From the NCBI GenBank assembly GCA_028554755.1, contig JAPTOF010000011.1, positions 496,001-560,000 of the forward strand: a stretch of DNA of 64,000 bases, read 5' to 3'. Below are positions 23,831 to 34,904 of the stretch, one piece after another; the stretch's first letter is position 1; each line of letters opens with the position of its first letter. Both the position numbers and the translations under genes were made by a program. The notes under the pieces are model-generated. The model saw only the letters and a list, made by a program, of their open reading frames with translations, did not search any database and was not told the origin of the DNA. This stretch comes from Cordia subcordata (Eukaryota; Streptophyta; Magnoliopsida; Boraginales; Cordiaceae).

Positions 23831-25240
23831 TGATGCATTATTCTATGTTTTTAGAGGTATTTTGTGCTTATGAGATAGCTTTAGTGTGTTATATATATCA
23901 TACTTGTGAATACTAGGCTCTAAATGTTCATAATTGAGTTAATAGAGAAAATACTACACTAAGTGCTTGTTTTTTGTGCTTTTAGGCGAGATTTAGAGCA
24001 ATGTTGAAGCCTAAAATGATGATGCTTGGATGATAAAGCAATGCTAGAATTGATTTGGATGAGCAAAATTGAAGAGAAAGGCCTTTAGAAGCTCTTCAAC
24101 AAAGAACGAAGCAACTAGACAAAAGCGATAACGAGAGGAGCAAAATAAGGTGTTTTTTGCCCAAAGCCGGTCACACCCTAGCCTAAGGCCGGTTTGCCGA
24201 TCTCACCATTTGTTACAGTCTAGAATGCTCTATTTTATGGCCGGGGACACCTTTCTCCAAGGTCGGGAAGCCAACCCCGAGACCAACTTTTGCAGCGGAA
24301 AACACATATTTAAGGCCACTTTTAGCTTATTTTCATAATCTTTCAATCCCATCTTCACACATCTCCCATCCCCATCCTCGAAACCTATAAACCCTAGATA
24401 GATCCACTCTCATCCACCTCACTTCCACACACAACCACGTCAATTCCATTAAACCCATGTTAGATTAGGGTTTTCTAAGCAAGTTTGGAAGGAGATTTGT
24501 AAAGAACAAAGTCAAGAGCATAGGGAAGCTCCTCAATCTTTCTTTTGTTCTTTATTATATGATGTTAGCTTAGTTTATTTAGGGTAGATTGCTACTTTGA
24601 TTATGGGTTAACATATGTAAACTTGTTTTGGGGATGATTTTGATGATTAATACATGTCTTGCTCTTTTTATGTTCATATGGCTTTGGCAAATATGTCTAT
24701 ATGTTTGCCCAACTGCCTATATATGTTGACATGTATTATCATGCTCTAAGATGCTTAGATTTTCTTACTTAGTACTTGATTAATGGTTTTTAACTTAGAT
24801 TATGCTATGTTAAGTAGTTTTTAGTTTTAAACCCAACTAATAAGCTTACAAGTAGTATAACCACTCCTAGTAAGTAAGGATCTTAGCTTTGAGCCCAGTT
24901 AATGATTTGAACCCTAGGATTAGGTTAATCAATCATAACCGTGATTAACCCCCAAGGATCAAATTGATTGTTCCTGAACCTTAACTAGATACAAACCAAG
25001 CCATACTCTAATTTAGGGCCCAAATTAGGGATAGAATCGGATTGATGGTTAGGGATAATTAGGAAAATTGGTTAGGATTCTTGAATAATAGCTTAGAAAT
25101 CATCTAACTTCCCCAAAACAAGGCGCATACCTCCTCCATAATTAAGTAGTAATCTCGCTAAACCTTCCCAATTTGTCTGAGTTCTCTTTTTCTTGGCTTG
25201 TGTCTCCTATTTCCCGTTCCGCACAAACTTTTTAGCTTTT
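23831..25240 (+). repeat. LTR fragment G (Athila-type, 3'-truncated)
   Basis: It begins TGATGCATTATTC and has the same internal order as F: a GCCGGTCACACC...GGCCGGTTTGCC cluster at 24155-24300, an ATATTTAAGG box at about 24306, CTTCTTGTTC-like and ATGTCTATATG segments and hairpin relics at 24820-24910. It is cut at 25240 by LTR head H. Confidence 0.75.
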
Positions 25241-25460
25241 TGATGTTCTTCAATTCTGTGTGTTTGCATTGTAATTTATTAACATTTTTTAGGTGTTATG
25301 TGCATATATAGTGGTGTTAGTGTTGTACATTTGCTAGACATAAGCTTAAGTGAAGATAATTGTACATAGATGAGTTTGATAGATAAATGCTGCACTCATT
25401 GCTTCTTTTTGATGATTTTGGTGAGTTTTGGGTCAATGTCGAAGCTTGCAAGATGATGGG
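25241..25460 (+). repeat. LTR head H (about 220 bp, truncated)
   Basis: TGATGTTCTTCAATTCTGTG and the following text align by eye with the first 220 bp of the J LTR (49438 onward), including the TAAGCTTAAG...ATTGTACAT stretch and the GGTGATG end. It is truncated by the minus-strand D LTR at 25461. Confidence 0.65.
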
Positions 25461-27266
25461 TGATGTGCCTTGAATGTGTAAGCCCTAAAAGGTCCTGCAA
25501 GCGTACAGATCGTGCAATATAGTGACTACTAATGTGAAATCACTTTTTTGTACTTTTCGATTTTTAGGAGCTAAGGGGAAAATAAAAGGGCTATACTATG
25601 AATACAAGAAAGGAAAAGTGGGAACTAAGCTAACCTTAGAGGGATTAAACCAACGAGAAGGTGATAGTGTGACCTACACTTGCGAATGGGTAACTTTATA
25701 CCTCTTCGCTATGGGATTCAAGGGTTGGCTTACTAAGTGATGCTCTGATACTAATCAACTAGCTAGTATCCTACTTAATCCCTAAGATTTGGTATGGGTC
25801 CGTCCCTAAGTGTGCACTACTTAGAGCTGCAGTGTGGTCCTGGTGTACCTAAGTCTATAGGAGGGACTAGAAAGCTACCTAAGAGTCCTAGATTGATTCT
25901 ACCCTAAGTCCTAGACTATTGGATGGATTTAAAACCAAAGCCTAAGGTGATTATGACTAACCAATCCTATTCAGACTCCTATTACCTAGATTTAAAGCTA
26001 AAGGATCTCGAACTAGGCTTGTTTAAACTTAGACTCCATAGATCTAGGGACACTATAGCGGATATTTGACTATTAGGCACAATCCTACATGTTCTAAGCC
26101 AAGGTGTTATGAATACATGGTTCTACTTACTATCAAAACATGGTCATGTTTGATTCACACCATTAGAAATAATTAGGTATCAACATGTAGCAAGATTGAA
26201 GCTACTATTTACCATAAAGCATGTTTACACTCATACAGACATGAATATAGCAAACCCACTTCATGATATCAATAAATAAATATATAGACACGCATATTCA
26301 ATGGATTAAAGGTGTTCTTGGGCAAATACACTCTGAGTTATATACGTACTACTCATTCAAGCATTTAATCAAACATATAGACATGTTTTGATAAAAAGCT
26401 ATTCATATGAAGAACAAAGTATGTCTATATATAAGCTAATAGAATCCCATAACAAATAGTATAAAATCAACTCATTACACAAGTTTAGTCACCCTAATCT
26501 ATCTACTCAAGCATCAAACAAAATACGATGAAAGAGTATAGAGAGAGCTTCCCTTCCATCCTTGCTTGTTCTTGTACAAACTTAAGCAAATCCTTACCAA
26601 ACATTGTTGTAATCCTCTAAGAAAAGCATAGATCTAAGTGGATGTGTGTGTTAGTATGTGTATTAGAGATGGTTGAAGTGGGGTTTTGGGTATGAGAAGT
26701 GGGTATGTAAAGAGGAGGTCAAAGGGTTGAAAAGATTGCTCAAAATATGCTGAAAAGTGCTAAAATACAGTAGAATTTGTGACAAGTCGAGGGACTTGGC
26801 CAGTCGACCAATCTAGCACTTAGATTGACCTACCTAAGGGCTTAAGCTATTGGTTTGGCTTGTCGAGTAAGCTGGTCAATAGGCCTAGAACATGGGTCGA
26901 CCGGCCAGGTCAACACTTGGCTGATTTTGTCCGCTTTGTTCCCGTTTTGCTTCGAGTGCACTTCTCTTTACCTGAGCACTTCCAAAAGCTCTTTTTATGC
27001 TTTTTCCACATCTCGAACACATCTAGGTTGGCTCCATCATCAAATCATCACTGATTTAAGCCTTAAGCTTTGACCTAACTTCACCAAATATGAGAAACAA
27101 GCATGCATTAGTGTAGCATTTATCTTTAAACTCAACTATGTAAAATTGTATGCGCTTAAGCCTATCTCAAGCATAAGTACTATACTAATGCATCTATTAA
27201 AGCTCAAAACACCTCTTAAACATAAACAAATAATAATACAAACACACACAAAAATACAACACATCA
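25461..27266 (-). repeat. 3' LTR of D
   Basis: On the plus strand it reads TGATGTGCC...ACACATCA, 1806 bp, in reverse orientation. It carries palindrome variants at about 26785-26915 (CAGTCGACCAATC, GGTCGACCGGCC) and hairpin relics TTGGATGGATTTAAAACCAA (about 25919) and AGATTTAAAGCT (about 25988). Its left flank is ATGGG (25456-25460); the partner TSD cannot be found because the other end of D is lost. Confidence 0.85.
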
Positions 27267-28277
27267 ACACCACTAGACCTTCTACTTGCTTGCCCCCAAG
27301 TAGGCCCAAAACTAAGTTTATTTCTAAAGTCGATGCAAAGGGTTGTCTAAGGGATTGACTTACTATCAAGGTTAGCCTAAAAAGCATGAAAGGGGCATTC
27401 CTATTTTGGAGAGATGCCCAAACCTCTTTAGATCCTCACTCTACTATAAAGGACCTCGAACCTCCTGGGAAGCTCCCAAGCGGCCAAACCACCTCAAACC
27501 TAGGATTCTAATGCATGCACTCGGGATGTTGATATTTCATGCCCTCTCAACTAACATGGCTTTCTGACATGCACATAGCCTCAAAGACAAGAACAAAGAG
27601 AATATACCCTAAACTTTAAGAACATAATGCAATCTATCTTAAAAAAGCATAAAACAATAAGGAGCATATAACAATAAGACCAAACCCCCACAACCCCAAA
27701 CCTAAACTTTGCTTGTCCTCAAGCAAATAGTGTTTAGCACATCAACAAGCAACTAAACAATAGAAAGAAGGCAAGAGTGATAGGGATAGGGTGGATAGTT
27801 AGGGAACAAGTGAAGAAAGGATAAATACAACGTTGCATTCTCTTCAATGTTCTTCATGCCAATGGTCAATTAATCAACTACTAACCCTATGACTCACAAT
27901 CCACAAATACTCACAAAGAAAACAAGGTAAGGAGCATTTGCCAAGCAAGCATGCATTGGCATGTGCAAATAATAAGCAAAGGTGTATTCTATGGGAAAAG
28001 GATTAGGATTCACTACTTTGATATGCGTGAAAAAAAGAAAGAAAAAAATAAAAGGAAAATGAACTAAAAAGTGCAAAATTGCAAAAATAAACCTAGGTGG
28101 CCTATTAGTAATGCTAACCACAATGTCGTCAGTTAGATGAACATCTACTCATCACTAAATGCTAGGGTGCCTCCTAGCAATGCTAGATTTAACACCTCTA
28201 GCTAGGCGGTAATGTTAGGGCCAATGATATTTGTAGTCCTTGAGCACAAATTGGCATACAAACCTATCAAGGGATAA
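27267..28277 (-). other. 3' non-coding region and PPT of D
   Basis: Reading on the minus strand from the ORF end, the conserved GCGTTAAATCTAGCATTGCTAGGAGGCACCCTAGC-like block comes first (about 28200-28160), then an A-rich stretch (about 28090-28025). A hairpin/purine module follows (27690-27726: TTGCTTGAGGACAAGCAAAG with GGGGTTGTGGGGGTTTGG downstream). The PPT region next to the LTR (27267-27310) has AGTAGAAGGTCTAGTGGTGT. No gene is seen. Confidence 0.72.
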
Positions 28278-28886
28278 CTAATAAGAAAAAGAATCGTGTG
28301 GTATAAGATTAATCAAATCATGCACATCACAATCCTTTTCAAGCATAGATGAAAAAGGGACAAATGAAAAACCCGATACATCAAATTTTGAAGAAGAATA
28401 CTCCAAGGTTTCATAGGGCATGGAAAAATCTAAAGATCCAGGTCCCTTATTCTTCTCCAATCCTAACCTAGCATGCTCAGTTTCTGCCACTAACTATCCT
28501 ATTGCCTTCTTTTGGTGATCAAGGGCTACCCACATCTTGTGCCTATAGATTGATAAAGAATTCAAAGCACAAAGAATGGGAGAAGTGTGAACAAACCCTA
28601 TATGAACGTGCTTTAAGTGGGATGGCATGAAAATGTGCTCACTAGTGGATGACTCAATGAAAGGAAGAAGGGGAGAATCATCTAATGGAATGGGATTAGA
28701 TAGGATAGAATCAATAAGAGAGTTAGAAGGAATAGGCCCGAAAGAGGAAGAACTAGAAGTAAGGGTAATGGGCTCACTCTCCCTAAGGGATGGCTCATGT
28801 TTATCCAAGAAATGGTTCACCTCATCAAGTAATTCCCTAGTAGAGAGTTTAGAAGAAGGTTTTAACAAAGACTCATCAAAGATACC
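28278..28886 (-). pseudogene. Linker-type ORF of D, C-terminal part
   Basis: The minus-strand reading GIFDESLLKPSSKLSTRELL continues through a Ser/Pro-rich region and MPSHLKHVHIGFVHTSPILC to VALDHQKKAIG, a TAG, then a tail to PHDSFSY. The (L/M)PSHLK(Y/H).(Y/H)(L/I)G...HKKAIGW pattern is the conserved segment preceding RT in Athila-lineage polyproteins; here RT does not follow. The homologous segments in C end at EKKALGW and in B1 at EKRAIG. The frame is open except for one TAG (about 28494). Confidence 0.75.
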
Positions 28887-30513
28887 TGATGTGTGTCATT
28901 TGTGCATGTTTGCATCTAGTTTTTGCATGCATATTTAAGGGTGTTCAGAGCATAATTGAGTGCGCTTAGTATAAAGTTTATGCATATTTGTTAATATTCG
29001 TACTTAATGTATTTAGGTGCATAAATACTATACTAAGTGTTATATTCCATGTTTTAGGAGTGTTTTGGAAGGGTTCAAGCGTATACGAGGAAGAAATGAG
29101 CTAACGGATGAAAACCGGAAGAAAAGAAATAAAGAAGAAAGCATTTTGATCCAGCCGGTCGGCTTAGATAAAGAGCCGGTCGACCGTCTAGGTCAACCGG
29201 CCGCTCCAGAGAATAAGAGATTTAGAGCCGGTCGAGTTCCTCAAGAAGCCGGTTGACCGGCTAGGTCGACCGGCCAGTCCAGAGAGCATCAAGATTGGAG
29301 CCAGTCGATCAAGAAAGAGGAGCCGGTCGACTGGCTGTGCGCGAAAGAAATCTATAAAAGCTCGTTTCAGCCCAATTTCAAGGGGAGGAACTTTTATTCT
29401 AAAATCTTAATAAACCCTAACCTCGACCCACTACACAAAACACCCTAAACCACCATCTAAACCCCACACCAAGCTAGGATTGAAGTATTAAACAAAGATT
29501 TGAAGGATTTGTACGGATTTGGAAGCAAGAATTTAGGGAAGTTCTTCTTGTTCTTTCTCTATTTCTTGTAAATATGTTGCTAGATTATGCTAGATTTAGG
29601 GTTGATTGTTGTTGTATATTAGATTAGGGCTTTGAATAATAGATTTGTGTAGATCTTTGGCTCTTAATACATGTTTATTTACATAAATTTATGGCATGAT
29701 TCAATATGTCTATGCATTGGAAATCAAACATGTCTATGTGTTTGTTAAAATGCCTAAGTGAATATGCCTGTGTTATTTGTGCTTCAACTACTCTTATCTA
29801 CTTATTTGGGTGATGTGATTGTACTTAATCTCATGGCTTTGCTTAGTAAAGTAGGCTTTAGCTTTAAATCCAGCTAATAGGTTACATGCTTTGCTTATTC
29901 GAGTTTAGGTGCTAGTCCTTGGCTTTAAATCCAGCCAAGCGGATAAGTTAACCTAGACTGGAGTATCCCTCACCCACGTTAGTGTTGGTTAATTGAGCTT
30001 TAATGTCACGTAGTGTTTAGGTGCTAGTCCTTGGCTTTAAATCCAGCCAAGAGGATAAGTTCTAAGCACGGATTGCATAGGTTAGGAGGGATTGGCCTTT
30101 AGCTTTAAATCCAGCTAACGGGTTGAACCACTAGTATTGGTTAAGAGAGCCCCCGATCAACACAACGGCAATAGAAGTCCCGAGCCTTAGATAGACCTCA
30201 TCTGTTATCATAGCCCAAGTCTTGTTGCAATGCAATCGCCCTAAGTCCCCTTCTTCTTTATTAGTGTTTCCTTCTTTAGTTTGGCTCCTTTAAGTTCCTC
30301 CATAGATTAGATTTTATTTTTCCTTTTTCCGAGCTCCCTTCCATCCTAAAGTAAGTAAACACACGCACGTAGCTAGTTTAAGGCACCCGAGCACATAGAG
30401 ACTAAACTAAGGTAGCCTCCCTGTGGATTCAACCCTGCACTTGCACACACTGTACTACACACATCCCGTGCACTTGCGGGCTATTTAGGCTTGTGCTCAA
30501 ATAGCGACATCAA
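28887..30513 (+). mobile_element. Solo Athila-type LTR E inserted in D
   Basis: It begins TGATGTGTGTCATTTGTGC and ends TAGCGACATCA, 1627 bp. It carries a dense palindrome cluster (29153-29335), a TATAAAAG box (29351-29358) and four hairpins (29858-29877, 29918-29939, 30030-30051 and 30099-30118). The D reading frame resumes on both sides (YWSVG on the right, IFDES on the left). No clean 5-bp TSD is seen. The eight bases after the LTR (AGTTTTTG) match the start of the post-LTR primer region of this group. Confidence 0.85.
29351..29358 (+). promoter_or_regulatory. Putative TATA box of LTR E
   Basis: TATAAAAG lies about 20 bp downstream of the last palindrome of the 29153-29335 cluster. The same order (palindrome cluster, then a TATA-like sequence) is seen in the C, F, G, J and M LTRs. 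Activity is inferred. Confidence 0.55.
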
Positions 30514-30940
30514 GTTTTTGAACCCAACGGACCAATATATCATAATCTCAAGTTTCACAATCTCTTCCTTAAGAGTCATCATAAATTGATCATTTACTCC
30601 AACATCAGAACCTACAACTCTAATGGACTCATCGGACTTAGAATCTAAGATAAGCATGATGCTCTCCTCAACCGGTGTCTCCAAATCCACTCTAGCTAAT
30701 ATCTCATCAAATTCTTCAATGAATTCATCACTAGGGGATATCTTCTCACAACTATCTCCATCAATAAAACATTTCATCATGTACATCTTCAATCCTATAT
30801 GTGCTATCATAATGGTCCATATCTCATACATCAAGATTGGGAGAATTAGCCTCAAAGGACTTGTCAAGCTTATGATCATCACCTTTAGAAGAAGAGGTTA
30901 CACATCCTCACTTAATGGTCTCTCAGTCAAAGCTAGCTAA
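30514..30940 (-). pseudogene. Linker ORF of D, N-terminal part
   Basis: The minus-strand reading includes EIWTIMIAHIGLKMYMMKCF, an acidic SPSDEFIEEFDEILARVDLE stretch and KLEIMIYWSVG at the junction with E. It aligns with the C ORF segment SDECIDEFKETV to MIYWSLWMFDDS. The reading frame is open from about 30882 to the junction. It is part of one D polyprotein with the protease region upstream. Confidence 0.72.
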
Positions 30941-31653
30941 AGCATCTGTGAGCTTTCTTAATTCATTATTCTCAATCATGGTTTTCTCATCATGGTCATC
31001 AACAAGTGGGTTATCATCTTGACCATATAGCAATCTTTCTCATCATTATCTCCACTTACACTAACTTTGCTTACTGCATCTACCACTTTCATGGAGGACC
31101 TCAAATTCCCAAATTTCGTTTCTAACAACTCTGACCTATAATGAATGATAGCATCTGTAGTAGCAAAGAAGGGACATCCTAAGAGAATAAGAATGAAAGG
31201 CCTAGAGTCATGACCCACATCCATATACTATGAAATCTATGGGGTACACAAACTCTCCAACCTGAACTAGTACATCCTCCACTACTCCGATAGGTCTTTT
31301 CTCAGACGTATCAGCTAGCTGAAAGGTAACATATGTGAAGGATAATTCTCCTAGACCTAGTTGCTAGTAGACTAAGTAGGGAATGAGGTTCACACTGGAC
31401 CCTAAGTCTAGCAAAGTTTGATCAATTTGGGTCTCACAAATCCTATAGGGATTAGTGAAAGCTCTAGACTCGTTTATCTTGGTCGAAAGGCCTAATGTAC
31501 ATATGCTACTTACCTTCTCTGTGAGCTTCACTTTCTTAGTCATGATCAAGGCTCTGAACTTCCTTATGCAAAGATCTTTAAAGAATTTAAGTAAGAGGGA
31601 ATTGAACAGACTACATCTATTAAAGAAAGATTGACCTTTAGGTCCTTGAGATG
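30941..31653 (-). pseudogene. Athila-type protease region of D
   Basis: The minus-strand reading shows the gag-protease connector FFKDLCIRKF, then TLLDLGSSVNLIPYLVYQQL-type sequence (a stop replaces the Gln codon near 31364). It continues LGELSFTYVTFQLAD, GVVEDVLVQVGEFVYPIDFI and DVGHDSRPFI...GCPFFATTDAII. The LDLG(A/S)SVNL(L/I)PY motif is the Athila-lineage retropepsin active-site region. Stops near 31363 and in the YGCGS/VGH region break it. The reading joins directly to gag at 38854 once C is set aside. Confidence 0.85.
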
Positions 31654-33451
31654 TGATATCGCTATTTGAGCACAAGCCTTAATAGCCCGCAAGTGCACGG
31701 GACGTGTGCAGTACAGTGTGTGCAAGTGCGGGGTCGAATCCACAGGGAGGCTACCTTAGTTTAGTCTCTATGTGCTCGGGTGCCTTAAACTAGCTACGTG
31801 CGTATGTGTACTTACTTTAGGATAAAAGGAGCTCGGAAAAAAAAGAAAATAAAAACTAATCTATGGAGGAACTAAAAGGAACCAAACTAAGGAAGAAAAC
31901 ACTAATAAAGAAGAAGGGGACCTAGGGCGATTGCATTGCAACAAGACTTGGGCTAGGATAACAGATGATGTCTATCTAAGGCTCGGGAATTCTATTGCCG
32001 TTGTGTTGATCGGGGGCTCTCTTAACCAATACTAGTGGTTCAACCCATTAGCTGGATTTAAAGCTAAGGGCCAATCCCTCCTAGCCTACGCAATTCGTGT
32101 GTAGAACTTATCCTCTTGGCTGGGTTTAAAGCCAAGAACTAGCATTTAAACACTACGTGACATTAAGGCTCAATTAACCAACACTAAGGTGGATGAGGGA
32201 TACTCTAGTCTAGCTTAACTTATCCGCTTGGCTGGATTTAAAGCCAAGGACTAGCACCTAAACTCGACTAAGCAAAGCATGTAACCTATTAGCTGGATTT
32301 AAAGCTAAAGCCTACTCTACTAAGCAAAGCCATGAGATTACGAACAATCACATCACCGAAATAAAGGATAAGAGCATTTGAAGCACAAATAACACATGCA
32401 TATTCACTTAGGCATTTTAACAAACACATAGACATGCTTGATTTCCAATACATAGACATATTGAATCATGCCATAAATTTATGTAAATAAATATGTATTA
32501 ACAGCCAAATATCTACACAAAACCATTATTCAACGCCCTAATCTAATATACAATAACAATCAACCCTAAATCTAGCCTAATCTAGCAACATATTTACAAG
32601 AAATAGAGAAAGAACAAGAAGAACTTCCCTAAATTCTTGCTTCCAAATCCGTACAAATCCTTCAAATCTTTGTTTAATGCTTCAATCCTAGCTTGGTGTG
32701 GGATTAAGATGGTGGTTTAGGGTGGTTTGTGTAGTGGGTCGAGGTTAGGGTTTATTAGGGTTTAAGAAATAAAAGTTCCTCCCCTCAAAAGGGCTGAAAA
32801 GTGGCTTAAATAAAGCTTTCAAAGCGTCCAGCCGGGGGCCCAGCCGGTCGACCGGCTTTGGGCCTAAGTCGTCTGGCCAAAATTGGCCCAGGTTCTGATC
32901 TGGCCGGTCGACCGGATTGGTCGTCCGGCCTATACAGAGGCTAACCGATCTTGATAGTAAAATGGTCATATCTTGCTCGTTTTAGCTCCGATTCGCGCAC
33001 CGTTTTTTTCTATGGCTTTGTATCGTCGTGGGGGATCTCCCAAGCCATATTTTGCACCCTAAAATGTATCCAAAATTTGTCCATGTCCTTTTTAGGTTGC
33101 AAGATCCGAATTTGGCTCACGTTGCGCTCAGTTTCGCCTCGATCGCTCCTTCTTTCTTCCGGCCATTTCCAAAAGTACTTGTCTTCATTCCTTTGCATCC
33201 AAAACACCCTTGGCTTTGTTCCACACTTCAAACACCCTCAGTTAAACTCCAATTATCTTTCCAAATCACACCTTAAACAAGCAAGAAACGTACATTAGTG
33301 TAGCATTTAAGTCCTAAGTTCAACTATGAACGTGTAGACCCTAATATGCATGAGTATGACCTAAAGTTAAACTAATACATCAAATGAAGCTCAAAACACC
33401 TCAAAACAAGTATATAATTGCAAAATATAAACACACAAAACAGACACATCA
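31654..33451 (-). repeat. 3' LTR of C
   Basis: On the plus strand it reads TGATATCGCTATTTGAGC...GACACATCA (1798 bp). The exact 16-bp palindrome AGCCGGTCGACCGGCT lies at 32842-32857 and a second palindrome core at 32903-32915. Four TTGGCT/TTAGCT hairpins are at 32048-32067, 32116-32135, 32228-32247 and 32289-32308. It sits directly after the PPT on the minus strand. Confidence 0.95.
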
Positions 33452-34904
33452 ACACCCCCAAACCATCCCCTTGCTTGTCCTCAAGCAAGCCTAAATGAAG
33501 TCTATCCTTATGCTTTTCAAAGAGTTGCCAATTGCATTGACTTGCTATCTTTTCGCATCCAAGGGGTACAAGGGGTCATTCTTTTCTTGTAAGGGCTTCC
33601 CTAGTCTTTTTCGGATCCCCCCTTTGATCACAAGGGGTCTCACACCTCTTGGGAATGTCACCAAGTAGCTAGAACCACCACGAACTTAAGATTCGAACTC
33701 ATGCACTCGGGATGTTGATACTTCGTGCTTTATCAACTAACATGGCCTCCCAATATGCACTTAGCCCCAAAGATACAAGAAAGAGAAGATACATCACAAT
33801 GGCTCACATTGACGTAAGAGCCTTATTCATAACACATAAAAATAAACAGAAGAGATACTTGTGTCAAATTGACATTTTGTCACTTGACACTTATTCAACA
33901 TACTTCACTTTTCAATATTTTTGTTGCCTTTTGGCTTTTCTCTTTTTCTCATTTTTTTTTCAATGCATAAATAGAACAAAAAGAAAGGAAAAAGAAGAGG
34001 CTAAGGCAAACTAAAAGAACCAATCAAGGAATGGGCACTCATATCAACAACCCTTTAAACACTTTTTCCAACCAAGTTGTGGGGAAACTACAAGGTGCAT
34101 TCTTAGAAATACTCACTCCCCACAGCTTTCAAAAGGATTCTCTTCAAAGTCTAGGTTATACCCTACACTCCATTTACTCCCCACAATACACCCTTATCTT
34201 CTCCAATCAATTAAGTCAATAACAAAAGCCAACTCTCCAACCAACGTGGAGATAAACTAACTCAAAATATGCAAAAAAAAATTGAAAAATTTGAACACAT
34301 TTTAAGCAAAAAATAAGATATGGCAAGCAAATCTATCCCAAATATGATATAAACAATAAATGAACAACCACACCCCCAAACCTAAACTTTGCTTGTCCTC
34401 AAGCAAAAATCACAAAACCACATGACAAGCAATCAACATGAAATACATATGGGGAATGCGGAGAGGGATAGATAAGGACAAGTAAAAGATGGATAGATAC
34501 AACCTTGTGTCCCTGTCGTCCAAATGCCAAAGACAATGCAATGATCTACTAGCCTCTTTCTTTTGTGGTAAGCACTAATGCTCAAAAACAAAGAAGAGAT
34601 TAGAAGATATGCTATGCAAGCTCACATTGACATTTGAAATGATAAACAAGGATGTAAACACGGGGTAAGGGATTGATGCACAAATGAAGAAAAGGAGCAA
34701 GAACAAGTAAGGGACTAAAAATCTAACATACTAAGAATGAAAATAAACAAAACAAATCCTAAAATATAAAAAAGGTAAGATAAACAAAAGCAATCTAATC
34801 TATTATGTCCAAAAGCAAATAAATACAAGAAAAACAAGAAAAATATGAACAAACCTAGGGTGCCTCCTAGTAGCGCTGGATTTAACGCCTCAGTAGTGCC
34901 AATG
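33452..34904 (-). other. 3' non-coding region, PPT and second PPT-like module of C
   Basis: On the minus strand after the ORF come GCGTTAAATCCAGCGCTACT and AGGAGGCACCCTAGG (about 34895-34855). Next is the hairpin TTGCTTGAGGACAAGCAA with a TTTAGGTTTGGGGGTGTGG tract (34369-34408), then an A-rich stretch and a GTGTCAA...TTGACAC inverted repeat (about 33865-33892). Last come a second hairpin and the PPT GGTTTGGGGGTGT abutting the LTR (33452-33492). ORFs here are not convincing. Confidence 0.8.

Noticed and set aside
29858..30118. Regularly repeated short hairpins considered as a CRISPR array
   Set aside because: The spacing is irregular, stems vary, and the copies lie inside plant LTRs; there is no array structure and no cas gene.
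32951..33298. Open frames of 73-115 codons repeated at 38352-38699
   Set aside because: They lie within LTRs and are repeated only because the LTRs are near identical. No family resemblance, and the equivalent region in solo LTR 4432-6461 reads differently.
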